A DNA stretch of 64,000 bases from Cytophagales bacterium (lineage in GTDB: Bacteria; Bacteroidota; Bacteroidia; Cytophagales; Cyclobacteriaceae). Below the pieces are notes generated by a model that made no database searches, was not told the DNA's origin, and saw only the letters and a list, made by a program, of their open reading frames with translations. The stretch is from contig JAFLBR010000006.1 in NCBI GenBank assembly GCA_017303795.1, forward strand, positions 1 through 64,000. Reading direction: 5' to 3'. Positions 16,841 to 26,047 of the stretch are shown here, one piece after another (positions within the stretch are counted from its first letter, which is position 1; each line of letters opens with the position of its first letter). Both the position numbers and the translations under genes were made by a program.

Positions 16841-18754
16841 TTATAATTTTTCTTTGAATAACGCTTCATTACCGGCCTGATCCACAACTTTCAACTCAAA
16901 GTCACCTTTCAGAGTTAACCCTTTTGATAATTCCGATTTCAAGATTCCGGTTTTATAATCATAGACCATTAACAACCACTGGCCGTTAATGTTTGCTTCA
17001 AAGTAGGCAATACCCGAAAGATTATCTCTGATTCGGAAACGCGCTGCCGCAGAACTGGTTGAGATTTTAGTGATGGTGGGTGGAACACTGTCGCGCAACA
17101 GCGTAAACTGCCCGAAGTCGCGTGTGTTAAATTTAATACGGTTGTTTTTCCACTCACTGCTTACATACACAAACCCACGGCCTTCTTTACGATATAAACC
17201 CAGATCGCGCGATTGAAAATAATTGAGTTTAGGTTTAAGCGTTACCGCGATGCTTTTGAAAAGTGGAGTAGTACGGTTGCCTATGGTAAAAATTTCCTGA
17301 TTATTGAGCGTATCGTACGCAAGTTCAAGGTAAGCCGTATCGTATAGCGATTGTTTTGGGAACTCAACATCCATCAAGTCACCGTAATATTTGTACTCTG
17401 TTTCGGATGGAATACGATCTTTAAAATTAAACCGAATAGTGCCCTGACAAGTTGTGATAGAATCGGGTAAGGTAGTTTTTAGATTGAGTAGATATACATG
17501 TTGGTTGCTGCCATAGTAAGCCGGTGTAAGTGAAGTGGATTTGTTATTGCTCCATAGAGTTGGTTCGGTCTTATCGCTTGCGCATTGTTTAACAGTAACC
17601 TTAAGTGTATTTTCAATAAGTTCTGATTCGTGCGGTTTACCACTGGCCGAGAGCAGGGGAGTTTCTGCAACCACTGGGTTATGTTTTAAGGTAAAATTTA
17701 CTTTGCTGATGTTCTGATTAAAATCTTTTAATTGAATTTCAACCGAACGATCTGCATTTACGGCTACACCTTGTTTACGATTAACACCTGAATAATACTC
17801 AAGGCGGTTGCCATCATCAATATATAATTTATTGAACCGGTTGCCGCGTAGCTCCAAGGTCTTATAGTCCATCAACGCTAAAATCTGCCGCGTATTGGTG
17901 AAGTCCACTTTTTCAATAGTCTGTCGGAAAGCGTTCTGATTATCAACCAACAGATCAATATAATTGATACCATACCGGAATCGGCTGTTCTCCATTTTAT
18001 CGTGGGCCAACACTTCTATACCAATATGGCCATTAGCCAGAATGGGTGGTAATACATAAGTATCACCTTTCTTAATCACCGAAAATTCGAAGCGACCAAA
18101 CTGATCGTTGATCCGCGATTGGGCATCGAGTGTTTTTAAAGCAACTTTAAAAACAAGCGGAGCCATGTTGTCTTTCACTTCCGCAAACTGATTGGTAAGC
18201 GGATTGATTGCCTGATTGTTTGCATTGCGTACTTCAAAGTGCAAGTGCGGCCCACCCGAACCACCCGTATTCCCCGAAAGGGCAAGTAACTCGCCTTTGG
18301 TTATTGGAAATTGATTGGGTGCAAACTCAAGATCAATTTCTGATACTTTGCGCTTGTAGCGTTCTTTCTGAATGTATTCTGCAACAGCGCCCTTAAATTC
18401 TTCCAGGTGAGCGTACACGGTTGTATTACCATCGGGATGCGCTACGTACAAAACATTACCATAGCCCCCGGTTGTAGCTGTAGCGCGAGCAATGTAACCC
18501 GACTCCGCTGCTAAAACCGGAACTCCAATGCCGGGTGTATCAATATCTAAACCAGCATGAAAGTGTGTGTTCCGCAGTTCGCCCATGGTACCGGTTATAA
18601 TAGCCGTGCTTCCGGGTTTAATAGGAAAGAGATAACTGTTTACCTTGGCGGGCAATGTTTTATCGGGACTAAACTGGGCGTAGCCTTGCGATAGCCCGAT
18701 GCAGGTGATTAAAGCGGCAGCACTACTTAACTTCGAATTCCAAAAGTTTCTCAT
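16841..18754 (-). CDS. M23-family metallopeptidase, secreted
   Basis: Taking the ATG at 18752-18754 gives 637 residues starting MRNFWNSKLSSAAALITCIGLSQGYAQ, a signal peptide; a longer frame from 18802 lacks one. The LytM/M23 zinc site is near the N-terminus: HFHAGLDID and GPHLHFEVR. The following roughly 400 residues are beta-rich with a C-terminal VVDQAGNEALF segment typical of immunoglobulin-like domains. It should cut peptidoglycan cross-links or a periplasmic protein. It begins 32 bases inside the end of the preceding gene, implying translational coupling. Confidence 0.9.
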   Translation of the reverse strand: MRNFWNSKLSSAAALITCIGLSQGYAQFSPDKTLPAKVNSYLFPIKPGSTAIITGTMGELRNTHFHAGLDIDTPGIGVPVLAAESGYIARATATTGGYGNVLYVAHPDGNTTVYAHLEEFKGAVAEYIQKERYKRKVSEIDLEFAPNQFPITKGELLALSGNTGGSGGPHLHFEVRNANNQAINPLTNQFAEVKDNMAPLVFKVALKTLDAQSRINDQFGRFEFSVIKKGDTYVLPPILANGHIGIEVLAHDKMENSRFRYGINYIDLLVDNQNAFRQTIEKVDFTNTRQILALMDYKTLELRGNRFNKLYIDDGNRLEYYSGVNRKQGVAVNADRSVEIQLKDFNQNISKVNFTLKHNPVVAETPLLSASGKPHESELIENTLKVTVKQCASDKTEPTLWSNNKSTSLTPAYYGSNQHVYLLNLKTTLPDSITTCQGTIRFNFKDRIPSETEYKYYGDLMDVEFPKQSLYDTAYLELAYDTLNNQEIFTIGNRTTPLFKSIAVTLKPKLNYFQSRDLGLYRKEGRGFVYVSSEWKNNRIKFNTRDFGQFTLLRDSVPPTITKISTSSAAARFRIRDNLSGIAYFEANINGQWLLMVYDYKTGILKSELSKGLTLKGDFELKVVDQAGNEALFKEKL

Positions 18755-19337
18755 CTTCAATGTATGCACAAAGGTTATTTCCAATGGCAACAGGCCCGAC
18801 ACCCTTCGGTGTACCGGTAAAAATTAAATCGCCTGTGCGTAACGTAAAAAATTTCGATAGGTATGAGATTATGTAAGAGAACGGAAAAAGTAGCAAGCTG
18901 GTATTACCCTGTTGTTTAAGTTTTCCATCTACTTCTAATTTAAAATTAATGTTGGCCAGATCTTTAAACTCGCTAACCGGAATAAACTTGTCGGAAATAG
19001 GAGCTGAGCCATTAAAACCTTTGGCGATATCCCACGGCAAGCCTTTCTCTTTTAGTTTCTGTTGAATGTCGCGTGCGGTAAAATCAATCCCCACACCAAT
19101 GGCATCGTAATATTTGTGTGCGAATTGTTCTTCAATGTTTTTTCCTTCTTTGCAGATGCGCAAAACCAATTCAACTTCATGGTGAATGTCTTTCGAAAAA
19201 TCAGGAAGATAAAACGGGCCGTTATTTCGGATGATGGCCGTATCAGGTTTTGTAAAAATTACGGGCTCGGTAGGACGTTCGTTATTCAACTCCTGAATGT
19301 GTTCGGCATAGTTTCTACCAATAGCAAAAATTCTCAT
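18723..19337 (-). CDS. Fumarylacetoacetate hydrolase family protein
   Basis: The 204-residue product has the FAH-fold pattern: the early IGRNYAEHIQE segment, metal-binding glutamates in HHEVELVLRI, the middle AKGFNGSAPIS and the late TGDLIFTGTPKGVGPV segment. Family members are Mg/Mn-dependent hydrolases, decarboxylases or isomerases acting on diketo acids (acylpyruvases, oxaloacetate decarboxylase). Substrate cannot be assigned. Length is typical of the short acylpyruvase type. Its 3' end overlaps the start of the M23 gene. Confidence 0.92.
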   Translation of the reverse strand: MRIFAIGRNYAEHIQELNNERPTEPVIFTKPDTAIIRNNGPFYLPDFSKDIHHEVELVLRICKEGKNIEEQFAHKYYDAIGVGIDFTARDIQQKLKEKGLPWDIAKGFNGSAPISDKFIPVSEFKDLANINFKLEVDGKLKQQGNTSLLLFPFSYIISYLSKFFTLRTGDLIFTGTPKGVGPVAIGNNLCAYIEDEKLLEFEVK

Positions 19338-19409
19338 GACCTGCAGTTCGGTTAATCCAACGCAAATTTAGGAACATTAACACTGGAAACGGTCTATTTT
19401 ACATGGAAT

Positions 19410-19442
19410 TTTGATTTATTGACGGAAAGGCAATTACCTTTG
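19410..19442 (+). promoter_or_regulatory. Bacteroidota-type promoter of the M48 peptidase gene
   Basis: TTTG (19410-19413), a 21-base spacer and TACCTTTG (19435-19442) match the -33/-7 consensus exactly. Transcription should begin near 19446, about 15 bases before the ATG at 19461. This excludes the longer reading frame starting at 19419, which would lie inside the promoter. Confidence 0.75.
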
Positions 19443-19460
19443 CCTAAATACAATTGTGCT

Positions 19461-20258
19461 ATGTTTAAAAAAGTAATCTCACTCGCCCTGCTGTTAACTA
19501 TTCTATATGCCTGTGCTACCGTTCCGGTTACGGGGCGTAAACAGTTAAGTCTTGTTTCGAGTGCCGAGATAAATCAGATGGCTGCTCAGCAATATGCTGA
19601 AGTGATTAAGACCGGCCCGCTATCCACCGATCAGCAACAAACACAATTGATTAAGCGCGTTGGAGCAAAAATTCAGAAGGCAGTAGAACAATACATGGCT
19701 GAAAAGGGAATGAGCGATCAACTTTCTGGTTTCGCATGGGAGTTTAACCTGATAAAAGATGATCAGACTGTAAACGCGTGGTGCATGCCGGGTGGTAAGG
19801 TTGCTTTTTATACGGCCATACTTCCAATCTGTAAAGATGAAGAAGGCATTGCCGTAGTAATGGGACATGAAGTAGCTCATGCTATTGCGAATCATGGTCG
19901 CGAGCGCATGAGCCAGGGTTTGCTGGCCGAGTTTGGTTTAAGTACGATTGGTGCTGCAATGGGGCAGAACCCAACTGCTACACAACAAATTTTTATGCAA
20001 GCTGTTGGTATGGGTACCAATGTGGGTATGCTTAAGTTTTCGCGCAGCCACGAGTCGGAAGCTGATAACATGGGTTTAATTTTTATGGCGATGGCCGGAT
20101 ACGATCCATCATCGGCACCGAAGTTCTGGGAGCGAATGGCAACATTAAGTGGTGGCCAGCAGCCCCCTGAGTTTTTATCTACACACCCTTCGCACGAAAC
20201 CCGCATCAAAGACCTTGAAGGCTGGATTCCCGAAGCGATGAAGTATTACAAGAAATAA
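19461..20258 (+). CDS. M48-family metallopeptidase lipoprotein
   Basis: From the ATG at 19461 the 265-residue product starts MFKKVISLALLLTILYACATVP, with lipidated C18. The zinc site HEVAH is at 136-140, and the third ligand lies in the SESEADNMG segment. It resembles the LoiP/BepA-type periplasmic M48 peptidases, which degrade or assist misfolded envelope proteins. Length fits that group (about 250-270). A consensus promoter lies just upstream, so it is probably transcribed on its own or with the next gene. Confidence 0.93.
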   Translation: MFKKVISLALLLTILYACATVPVTGRKQLSLVSSAEINQMAAQQYAEVIKTGPLSTDQQQTQLIKRVGAKIQKAVEQYMAEKGMSDQLSGFAWEFNLIKDDQTVNAWCMPGGKVAFYTAILPICKDEEGIAVVMGHEVAHAIANHGRERMSQGLLAEFGLSTIGAAMGQNPTATQQIFMQAVGMGTNVGMLKFSRSHESEADNMGLIFMAMAGYDPSSAPKFWERMATLSGGQQPPEFLSTHPSHETRIKDLEGWIPEAMKYYKK

Positions 20259-20313
20259 GCAGATCACATTCTGAACTGATCTTCCGCGAAAGCGTTATTA
20301 CTGCTTTCATATT

Positions 20314-21102
20314 ATGGTTGATGCGTATAACTTTTTAGCCTCATGGCAACTCTTTCCTGAAAAAGGAACTTACGAATTTGGTTCAAGGCCAAAATCTGGA
20401 ATCTATAAAATAGAATTGAGTGGTACGGGTAAAGAACTAACCATTAGCATGAACTGGGTGAGCCTGGAAGATCAGGCTTTTTCTTCTCAGTTTACCATTA
20501 CTCCCGATGGTGCGTGGAACGAGTTTCAGGACATTGCATTAGGTGATACCGTGCGCGCAACGTTTAGTAGTCAACTTGGTTTTGAAGTTGAATTTACAAA
20601 AGATGCACAGCCTACGTTGCTGGTAACGCACGAGATTACACCTAAAGGTTATTTAAAGGTAGTACACCAGCACCTGAATGCCGCTGGAGAAAAATTTACC
20701 AACGAAGAAATTTATCACAAGCAATTAAGTGTGCTGCCTTACTCGGCATCGGTTACAGGCGCAGTTATCAAACCGAATGAAGCTGGTGTTATTCGCCACC
20801 AGGCGCTATCCGCTATGGAAGAGCAAACCAACATGCAGCTTACGCAGATTCGCCAGCAGATTGAACTGCTCGCCATACAGGCAAGAGAAATTCAGAAGCG
20901 CAAAGAACTCTCCATGATTATTTACGATGCGCAGATTGGTTTTGCTCCCGTAATCGGACAAGCGTATTATCTCTATGAGAAAGAAGATAGCACACACTTA
21001 GTCTCGTTGGTTGGCCCGAAAGAGTGGGGACGAAGCAAACCGTATAAAAATTTTGTGGCCGCAGTTAAACTACTGGCCGACCATACCTGGCAAGAGATTT
21101 AA
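20314..21102 (+). CDS. DUF2452-type protein, unknown function
   Basis: The 262-residue product has no signal peptide and no membrane segment. The N-terminal half is beta-rich (FGSRPKSGIYKIELSGTG) and looks like a lipocalin-like or wall-associated beta domain. The C-terminal half contains a glutamine-rich helix (about 165-190) and the FAPVIGQAYYLYE segment with LVGPKEWG that I associate with DUF2452. No catalytic residues are evident. It follows the M48 gene by 55 bases on the same strand. Confidence 0.7.
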   Translation: MVDAYNFLASWQLFPEKGTYEFGSRPKSGIYKIELSGTGKELTISMNWVSLEDQAFSSQFTITPDGAWNEFQDIALGDTVRATFSSQLGFEVEFTKDAQPTLLVTHEITPKGYLKVVHQHLNAAGEKFTNEEIYHKQLSVLPYSASVTGAVIKPNEAGVIRHQALSAMEEQTNMQLTQIRQQIELLAIQAREIQKRKELSMIIYDAQIGFAPVIGQAYYLYEKEDSTHLVSLVGPKEWGRSKPYKNFVAAVKLLADHTWQEI

Positions 21103-21124
21103 AAAAAATTGTCAGTTGACAATT
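21101..21124 (-). terminator. Intrinsic terminator of the Gfo/Idh/MocA gene
   Basis: AATTGTCA (21107-21114) and TGACAATT (21117-21124) are perfect inverted repeats. On the minus strand the hairpin is followed by a run of eight T (complement of 21101-21108), which is the arrangement of a Rho-independent terminator for the leftward gene ending at 21151. The loop is only two bases, so the upper stem probably opens. Confidence 0.6.
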
Positions 21125-21150
21125 AAGCCAATTTACAAAACAACTAATGA

Positions 21151-22512
21151 CTAAATTTTATCAGGGTGTGGATGAGTCCAGCCTTGCCGATAAGTTCGGG
21201 TTAGTAATGCCGTTGCTTCAGCATCATTCAACACGGTTTTTGTTTTCGGATCGTAACGCAATGTGCGACCGGTTTTCATAGCCAGATTTGCCAGAATGCA
21301 ACTTGCGGTAGAGACGTGTGCTTCTTCAATATCGGCAACGGGTTTATTACCATTTTCAATCGCAGCTAAAAAGTTTAACATCTGCCCGCGTGTAGCTGCG
21401 GCAGTGTGTAACTCAATATCTTTTTCTTTTAAGTCTTCCGGATATTTTTCTCGTTCATACACGGCATCGGCATGAATCTTTTTTCCATCACCCATAGGAA
21501 CAAAATCGTAACTCATCGGGCTACCACTTAGTACACCCTTCTCGCCATAAATTTTAAAACCCCAGGGATAAGCGGCATCCACTGGTGGGCCCCATGTGCG
21601 GTGTTGCCAGGTAGCAGTCAGGTTTTCAAATTCAAAAATGGCTGATTGAGTATCGCTGATGTTCGACTTGCCTTGAGTCTGAACATAAATTCCACCTGAT
21701 GAAGAAATTTTTACTGGCCATCCGAGATCAAGCATCCAGCGCACACAATCCAGCATGTGCACACACATATCGCCTACAATGCCGTTGCTATATTCCATGA
21801 ACGCGCGCCACCATCCGCGGTGTGGCAGATTATCATACGGCCGTAAAGGTGCCGGGCCAGTCCATTGCTCGTAATCTAAAAACTCAGGCACTTGTTGCAG
21901 CGGAGGATTGCTGTTGTTGCGCATGTGGTAATAGCAGAACATTTCTACATGCGAGATTTTACCAAGCAGACCGGCTTCAATAATATTTTTCTTTGCTTCC
22001 ATTAAGTGCGGTGTGCTTCTGCGTTGCAAGCCAACTTGCACCGTGCGTTTATACTTTCGCGCAGCAGCTACCATGGCTTCGCCTTCCATTACATCTACAC
22101 TAATTGGCTTTTGAACATAGACATGCGCACCGGCTTTCATGGCATCAATAGCTTGTAAGGCATGCCAATGATCGGGTGAACCAATTAAAACAACATCGGG
22201 TTTTTGGGCACTTAATAGTTTTGTGTAATCGTTAAACAACTCTGGCACCTTGCCCGACTTCTGCCGTTGACTTACCAACTGACCAGCTTCAGTAAGCAAA
22301 CGTTTATCTACATCGCATAAGCCCACTACCTCAACCGGAGCAACCTGTATCAGTTTGAATAAATCGCTCTTTCCATACCAACCTGTACCAATCAAGGCTA
22401 CCCGCAGATTTTTTTGTGTTTCGAAAAAGCTGAAGGCTTGAGATGCAAAGGCACTGAAAGCAAGTGTGGCTGATGCATTCTTGATGAACTGCCTGCGACT
22501 AAGTTGATTCAT
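21151..22512 (-). CDS. Gfo/Idh/MocA-family oxidoreductase with Tat signal
   Basis: The 453-residue product starts MNQLSRRQFIKNASATLAF, a twin-arginine signal, so it is folded with NAD(P) and exported. The Rossmann fold begins at VALIGTGWYGKSDLFKL, and the conserved EKP-type segment appears as VYVQKPISVDVMEGE. Exported members in Bacteroidota act on sugars or glycosides in the periplasm (for example 3-keto-glycoside chemistry). The substrate is unknown. It is followed by a strong hairpin terminator. Confidence 0.9.
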   Translation of the reverse strand: MNQLSRRQFIKNASATLAFSAFASQAFSFFETQKNLRVALIGTGWYGKSDLFKLIQVAPVEVVGLCDVDKRLLTEAGQLVSQRQKSGKVPELFNDYTKLLSAQKPDVVLIGSPDHWHALQAIDAMKAGAHVYVQKPISVDVMEGEAMVAAARKYKRTVQVGLQRRSTPHLMEAKKNIIEAGLLGKISHVEMFCYYHMRNNSNPPLQQVPEFLDYEQWTGPAPLRPYDNLPHRGWWRAFMEYSNGIVGDMCVHMLDCVRWMLDLGWPVKISSSGGIYVQTQGKSNISDTQSAIFEFENLTATWQHRTWGPPVDAAYPWGFKIYGEKGVLSGSPMSYDFVPMGDGKKIHADAVYEREKYPEDLKEKDIELHTAAATRGQMLNFLAAIENGNKPVADIEEAHVSTASCILANLAMKTGRTLRYDPKTKTVLNDAEATALLTRTYRQGWTHPHPDKI

Positions 22513-22514
22513 AA

Positions 22515-24389
22515 TTATAATTTTGATTTATCTATTTTGTAGTAATGCCTGCCACCCAGCAACCAGTAAATATAATGTTGATCCTGATATGCAGTTGAAG
22601 CCATTGTATAAATCGACTCAAGATTTGGAAGATAATAACCCGTCCATTTCCTCTCCATTTCTAAAAAACGAACGCCTTCCGATTGCCCGGTTTGTTTGTT
22701 AATCTTTAATACATATGGAAGTTGATAATAATCTAATGTTAACCCTTTATGAAAAACAGATGCGCCTCTTCCCAATAAATAAATATTCATCGAATCGGCC
22801 AGTAATTCATCGTTATAAGAAAAATCAGCCGGAAGGGTAAGGATTGTACTCCATTCTGATTTTTTTTGAACCGTGTTAATTTTTGTCATACTTATTGCAA
22901 AGCTAGAATCAGTCATAATCTGAAAAGCAGCAATTGAAATGGAATCGTTCAGGTTCGTTAGCCTACTTCTATGCAAAAAACCATTGTAAAAATTTATAGT
23001 TGGGCTAAATTCATTTTTGTACAGGCTAATTTCACTTGTTTGTTTAAATCCCTCGTTGGTAATTTTACCGTGTATCCATCTAACTTCTCTAAGTTTCCCT
23101 TTATCATCATGAGACATTAATGCTTGCAACTCTGTTGATCGATTGGTAGAAAGATTATCTATGAAAAAGTTCTGCATTCCGTTAAAAGTGTACACGTTTT
23201 CAGCAGTGTTTGACGATAAGTTCATTCTACCCACAATCGGTTCTTTGGTGCTGCGAAACATGCCGGAAAAAATATATGAGCTATCTATTTTAACGATGTT
23301 GGATAATACATTTAGATGATCTGTGAAGATAGCGGGCTTTGAATTTATGCCCGACTGATCGATAATAATTATCTTAAGTGTATCACTGTAAACGGCCATT
23401 AAATTGTTCTGGAGAACAAAAAATAGGTTTGAGGTGTCGGGTTGGCTTATTGAGAAAAATTGTGTCTGATTAAAGCTCGCTGAGTGAAGTGCCACGTTTC
23501 TTGTTACACCCTCAGAGTTTAAACTCAAACTATATGTATAGGTCATTAAGTTGCGATCGTACTCCCCAAGCACAGACGCGTTGGTATTCTGGGTTAATGA
23601 ATGGACAAGATCGGCAGCAAAGAAATTCTTCTCGGGAGTTTCGCGCACCAACGAATCAATAATGGTGTATGAGCTTAGCAAAGCTTCATCGGGTACTGGC
23701 GAGAATTGATTGTACTTACGGAAGAATAGTTTTCTATGTATAAGCTCATGAAACGGTTCATTTAAAAAGAAGGAGATTGACAAGTAGCAAATAGCTAAAA
23801 CAGTACAAAGTGGTTTGGCGAACGAGAAAAATTTCTTGCGCCCAAAGATTTTCAGATACACCCAGGAATAGTAGAGTATGGGAGTTATTATAACCGATAG
23901 ATAAGCAATGATGTTGATTAAGCCGCCATCCAAGGAAGTGGAACTCAATACGAATAAAATTAAGAACCATGGAAGTGCGTAGATTAAAAGAAACCCTGCG
24001 ATATAAATATTAAGCGTAATGTGGTTAAGCCACGACAATTCTCGTTTCCGGAATAACAACCAGTTGATAACAGCAAAGGGAATAAAAAATTCAGTGAGGC
24101 CTGCAAACGGTGCAATTAAGAAAGCAAAATCCTGTTCGGATTGGAGATAATTAATCAACCGTTCAGGTAATACAAAATCTTCGCTAAAAAAGTCAAAGTA
24201 CTTGTTACCCAATTGAAAAAAGATAATCCACGCGGAAGTAGCCAAGGTGTAAAATTTAAATGCACCTAAATAAATTTTGTCTTTGTTGATAATTGAGTTA
24301 GCTACTTTCTTGGGTTGTACAACCAGATCTTTGATAAGCAAGAGCAACTTTCTTTCAAAGTCAAGAATAAGATCAAGTAGTTCTCCCAT
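22515..24389 (-). CDS. Membrane protein: DUF3667-like membrane part plus extracytoplasmic beta domain
   Basis: The 624-residue product has five or six membrane segments in its first 230 residues, followed by about 380 residues rich in beta-strand and Ser/Asn that look like a propeller-type outer domain. Its first 55 residues (FERKLLLLIKDLVVQP...) match in pattern the FDRGLWRTIKDLTIKP segment of the DUF3667 protein encoded just upstream, so the two membrane parts look paralogous. This one lacks the zinc ribbon. The start codon shares one base with the stop of the upstream gene (TAATG), so they are translationally coupled and probably form a complex. Confidence 0.65.
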   Translation of the reverse strand: MGELLDLILDFERKLLLLIKDLVVQPKKVANSIINKDKIYLGAFKFYTLATSAWIIFFQLGNKYFDFFSEDFVLPERLINYLQSEQDFAFLIAPFAGLTEFFIPFAVINWLLFRKRELSWLNHITLNIYIAGFLLIYALPWFLILFVLSSTSLDGGLINIIAYLSVIITPILYYSWVYLKIFGRKKFFSFAKPLCTVLAICYLSISFFLNEPFHELIHRKLFFRKYNQFSPVPDEALLSSYTIIDSLVRETPEKNFFAADLVHSLTQNTNASVLGEYDRNLMTYTYSLSLNSEGVTRNVALHSASFNQTQFFSISQPDTSNLFFVLQNNLMAVYSDTLKIIIIDQSGINSKPAIFTDHLNVLSNIVKIDSSYIFSGMFRSTKEPIVGRMNLSSNTAENVYTFNGMQNFFIDNLSTNRSTELQALMSHDDKGKLREVRWIHGKITNEGFKQTSEISLYKNEFSPTINFYNGFLHRSRLTNLNDSISIAAFQIMTDSSFAISMTKINTVQKKSEWSTILTLPADFSYNDELLADSMNIYLLGRGASVFHKGLTLDYYQLPYVLKINKQTGQSEGVRFLEMERKWTGYYLPNLESIYTMASTAYQDQHYIYWLLGGRHYYKIDKSKL

Positions 24390-25171
24390 TAGTTCACAAA
24401 AATTAGTTTAAATAGAATTAATGCAAGTAGGGCTGTTCCGAAAAACAAAAAGATACCTCCATAAAAAGTAATAAGCACCTTCAGAAGACTTTTAATCCAT
24501 GATTGTCCTGTAAGTTGTTTAAAGGTCACAGTGAAGTAGAAAATCATAGTAACTAAGACAACAAATAGGAGGGGCGTAATCAATACTTCTAAGTACTCAT
24601 AAAGTGGGGTTAAAATAATATTAAAAACAATAACCTGGCCCCATAAGAATGCCCATGTAATTAGATATTCGGTATAAGTTTGATTCTTGTTAGTTACTTT
24701 GGTAACTAATGCTACAAACGGAAGGAGAAGCAGAAAATATAGACTTAAGTTTTGAGATGTTAATACGAGCAATAAACCAAGTAAATCTTGAATGGTTTCC
24801 ATGGAAAATTCACCGCTCGAATTGAAAATGAATTCGTCTTTCCAGTTTGAAGAAGAAATTTCTGTTTCAGCCCCTCCATCAAAAAATGAGTTGATGATGT
24901 AAAAGAAAGCAATAGTAAACAGAAGATATTTTATGGAGCTATAATATGGCTTCGTTCTTCCGTTCAGGTACTCCCGAATCATATGACCTGGCTTAATTGT
25001 AAGGTCTTTTATAGTGCGCCAAAGTCCACGATCAAATTCAAACAAATCCTGATGTAACAACCCCCACACATAGCGCAAGTTGAATTGCTCAATTACAGCC
25101 TGACCGCATTCATTGCAATAATTACCTTCAAATGAGTGGTTGCAGTTTTTGCAGGTTTTAGGGTTGGCCAT
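24389..25171 (-). CDS. DUF3667 membrane protein with N-terminal zinc ribbon
   Basis: The 260-residue product starts with a zinc ribbon (CKNCNHSFEGNYCNECGQ, four cysteines at about 7, 10, 18 and 21), then the DUF3667 signature with LYVWGLLHQDLFEFDRGLWRT-type residues and IREYLNGRTKPYY, then about five membrane segments. The family is common in Bacteroidota and its function is unknown. It is the first gene of a coupled pair with the larger protein downstream, and lies 68 bases from the exonuclease gene. Confidence 0.85.
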   Translation of the reverse strand: MANPKTCKNCNHSFEGNYCNECGQAVIEQFNLRYVWGLLHQDLFEFDRGLWRTIKDLTIKPGHMIREYLNGRTKPYYSSIKYLLFTIAFFYIINSFFDGGAETEISSSNWKDEFIFNSSGEFSMETIQDLLGLLLVLTSQNLSLYFLLLLPFVALVTKVTNKNQTYTEYLITWAFLWGQVIVFNIILTPLYEYLEVLITPLLFVVLVTMIFYFTVTFKQLTGQSWIKSLLKVLITFYGGIFLFFGTALLALILFKLIFVN

Positions 25172-25239
25172 AAAACAAAATCGATCTTCCGGTTTAGGTT
25201 GTACCAGAATCGAATGCTTAAGGTAAAGAATTTTTGGGT

Positions 25240-26046
25240 TTATCTGGCTTTCAACCCGCTCAGCTTAATTTCTGTAAGTCTGCGCTTGGTGTCTAAGGCA
25301 AAATCGCCATTCATCATCCAATCGTAAAAGGAGGGTTCGTCCTTCAGTACTTGTGCTACTACTTTGCCTTTGTGTTTGCCAAAGTTAAAGATGGCTTCGC
25401 CTTTATCATTCTTTAGCATGCGCCCGGCCAGGTCAACCATATCGGTTGCCGTTAGTTGGTGTAGCACTTCCATATCGTTGCGGATCGTGCCAATTGGGTT
25501 TCCCAAGCCATCGGTTACTTGCTGGTTTTCGTAACGCTCCACTTGTGCTATCAATACATCTAAGGTTGCCTGTGTATCGGCAGCAGCCGAGTGTGCATCG
25601 GTAAGTTCTTTATTGCAATAGAATTTTAAAGCGGCCGACAGATTTCTCTTTTCCATCAGGTGATAAATCTTCTGGGCATCAACAATCCGCTTGCGCGAAT
25701 AGTCAAACTCTACATCTGCCCGCAAAAATTCTTCTACCAACATGGGCACATCAAATTTCAACACGTTAAACCCGGCCAGATCGGCACCTTCAAAAAACTT
25801 TGCATAATCTTTAGCCAGTTCTTTAAAAGTAGGTTTGTCTTTTACATCATCATTACTAATGCCGTGTATGGCTGTAGATTCCGGCAGGATAGTAATGGTT
25901 GGGTTAACCAGATTCCGTTTTTCAATCACTTCACCCGAGGGCATTACTTTTATTACTGCGATTTCGATAATACGATCTTGCGAAATATTAACGCCCGTTG
26001 TTTCCAGATCGAAAACACACAAGGGCTTTTTGAGATTCAACTTCAT
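25240..26046 (-). CDS. DnaQ-like 3'-5' exonuclease
   Basis: The 268-residue product carries the DEDDh exonuclease motifs: FDLETTGVN (Exo I), GFNVLKFDVPML (Exo II) and HSAAADTQATLDVL (Exo III). After the nuclease core (about 175 residues) there is a small C-terminal domain with FGKHKGKVVAQVL, which resembles the DUF3820-like tail of exodeoxyribonuclease X-type enzymes. It could be a proofreading subunit or a repair nuclease; separate PolC-type proofreading in this organism cannot be judged here. It lies one base after the Mur-like gene. Confidence 0.92.
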   Translation of the reverse strand: MKLNLKKPLCVFDLETTGVNISQDRIIEIAVIKVMPSGEVIEKRNLVNPTITILPESTAIHGISNDDVKDKPTFKELAKDYAKFFEGADLAGFNVLKFDVPMLVEEFLRADVEFDYSRKRIVDAQKIYHLMEKRNLSAALKFYCNKELTDAHSAAADTQATLDVLIAQVERYENQQVTDGLGNPIGTIRNDMEVLHQLTATDMVDLAGRMLKNDKGEAIFNFGKHKGKVVAQVLKDEPSFYDWMMNGDFALDTKRRLTEIKLSGLKAR

Positions 26047-26047
26047 G

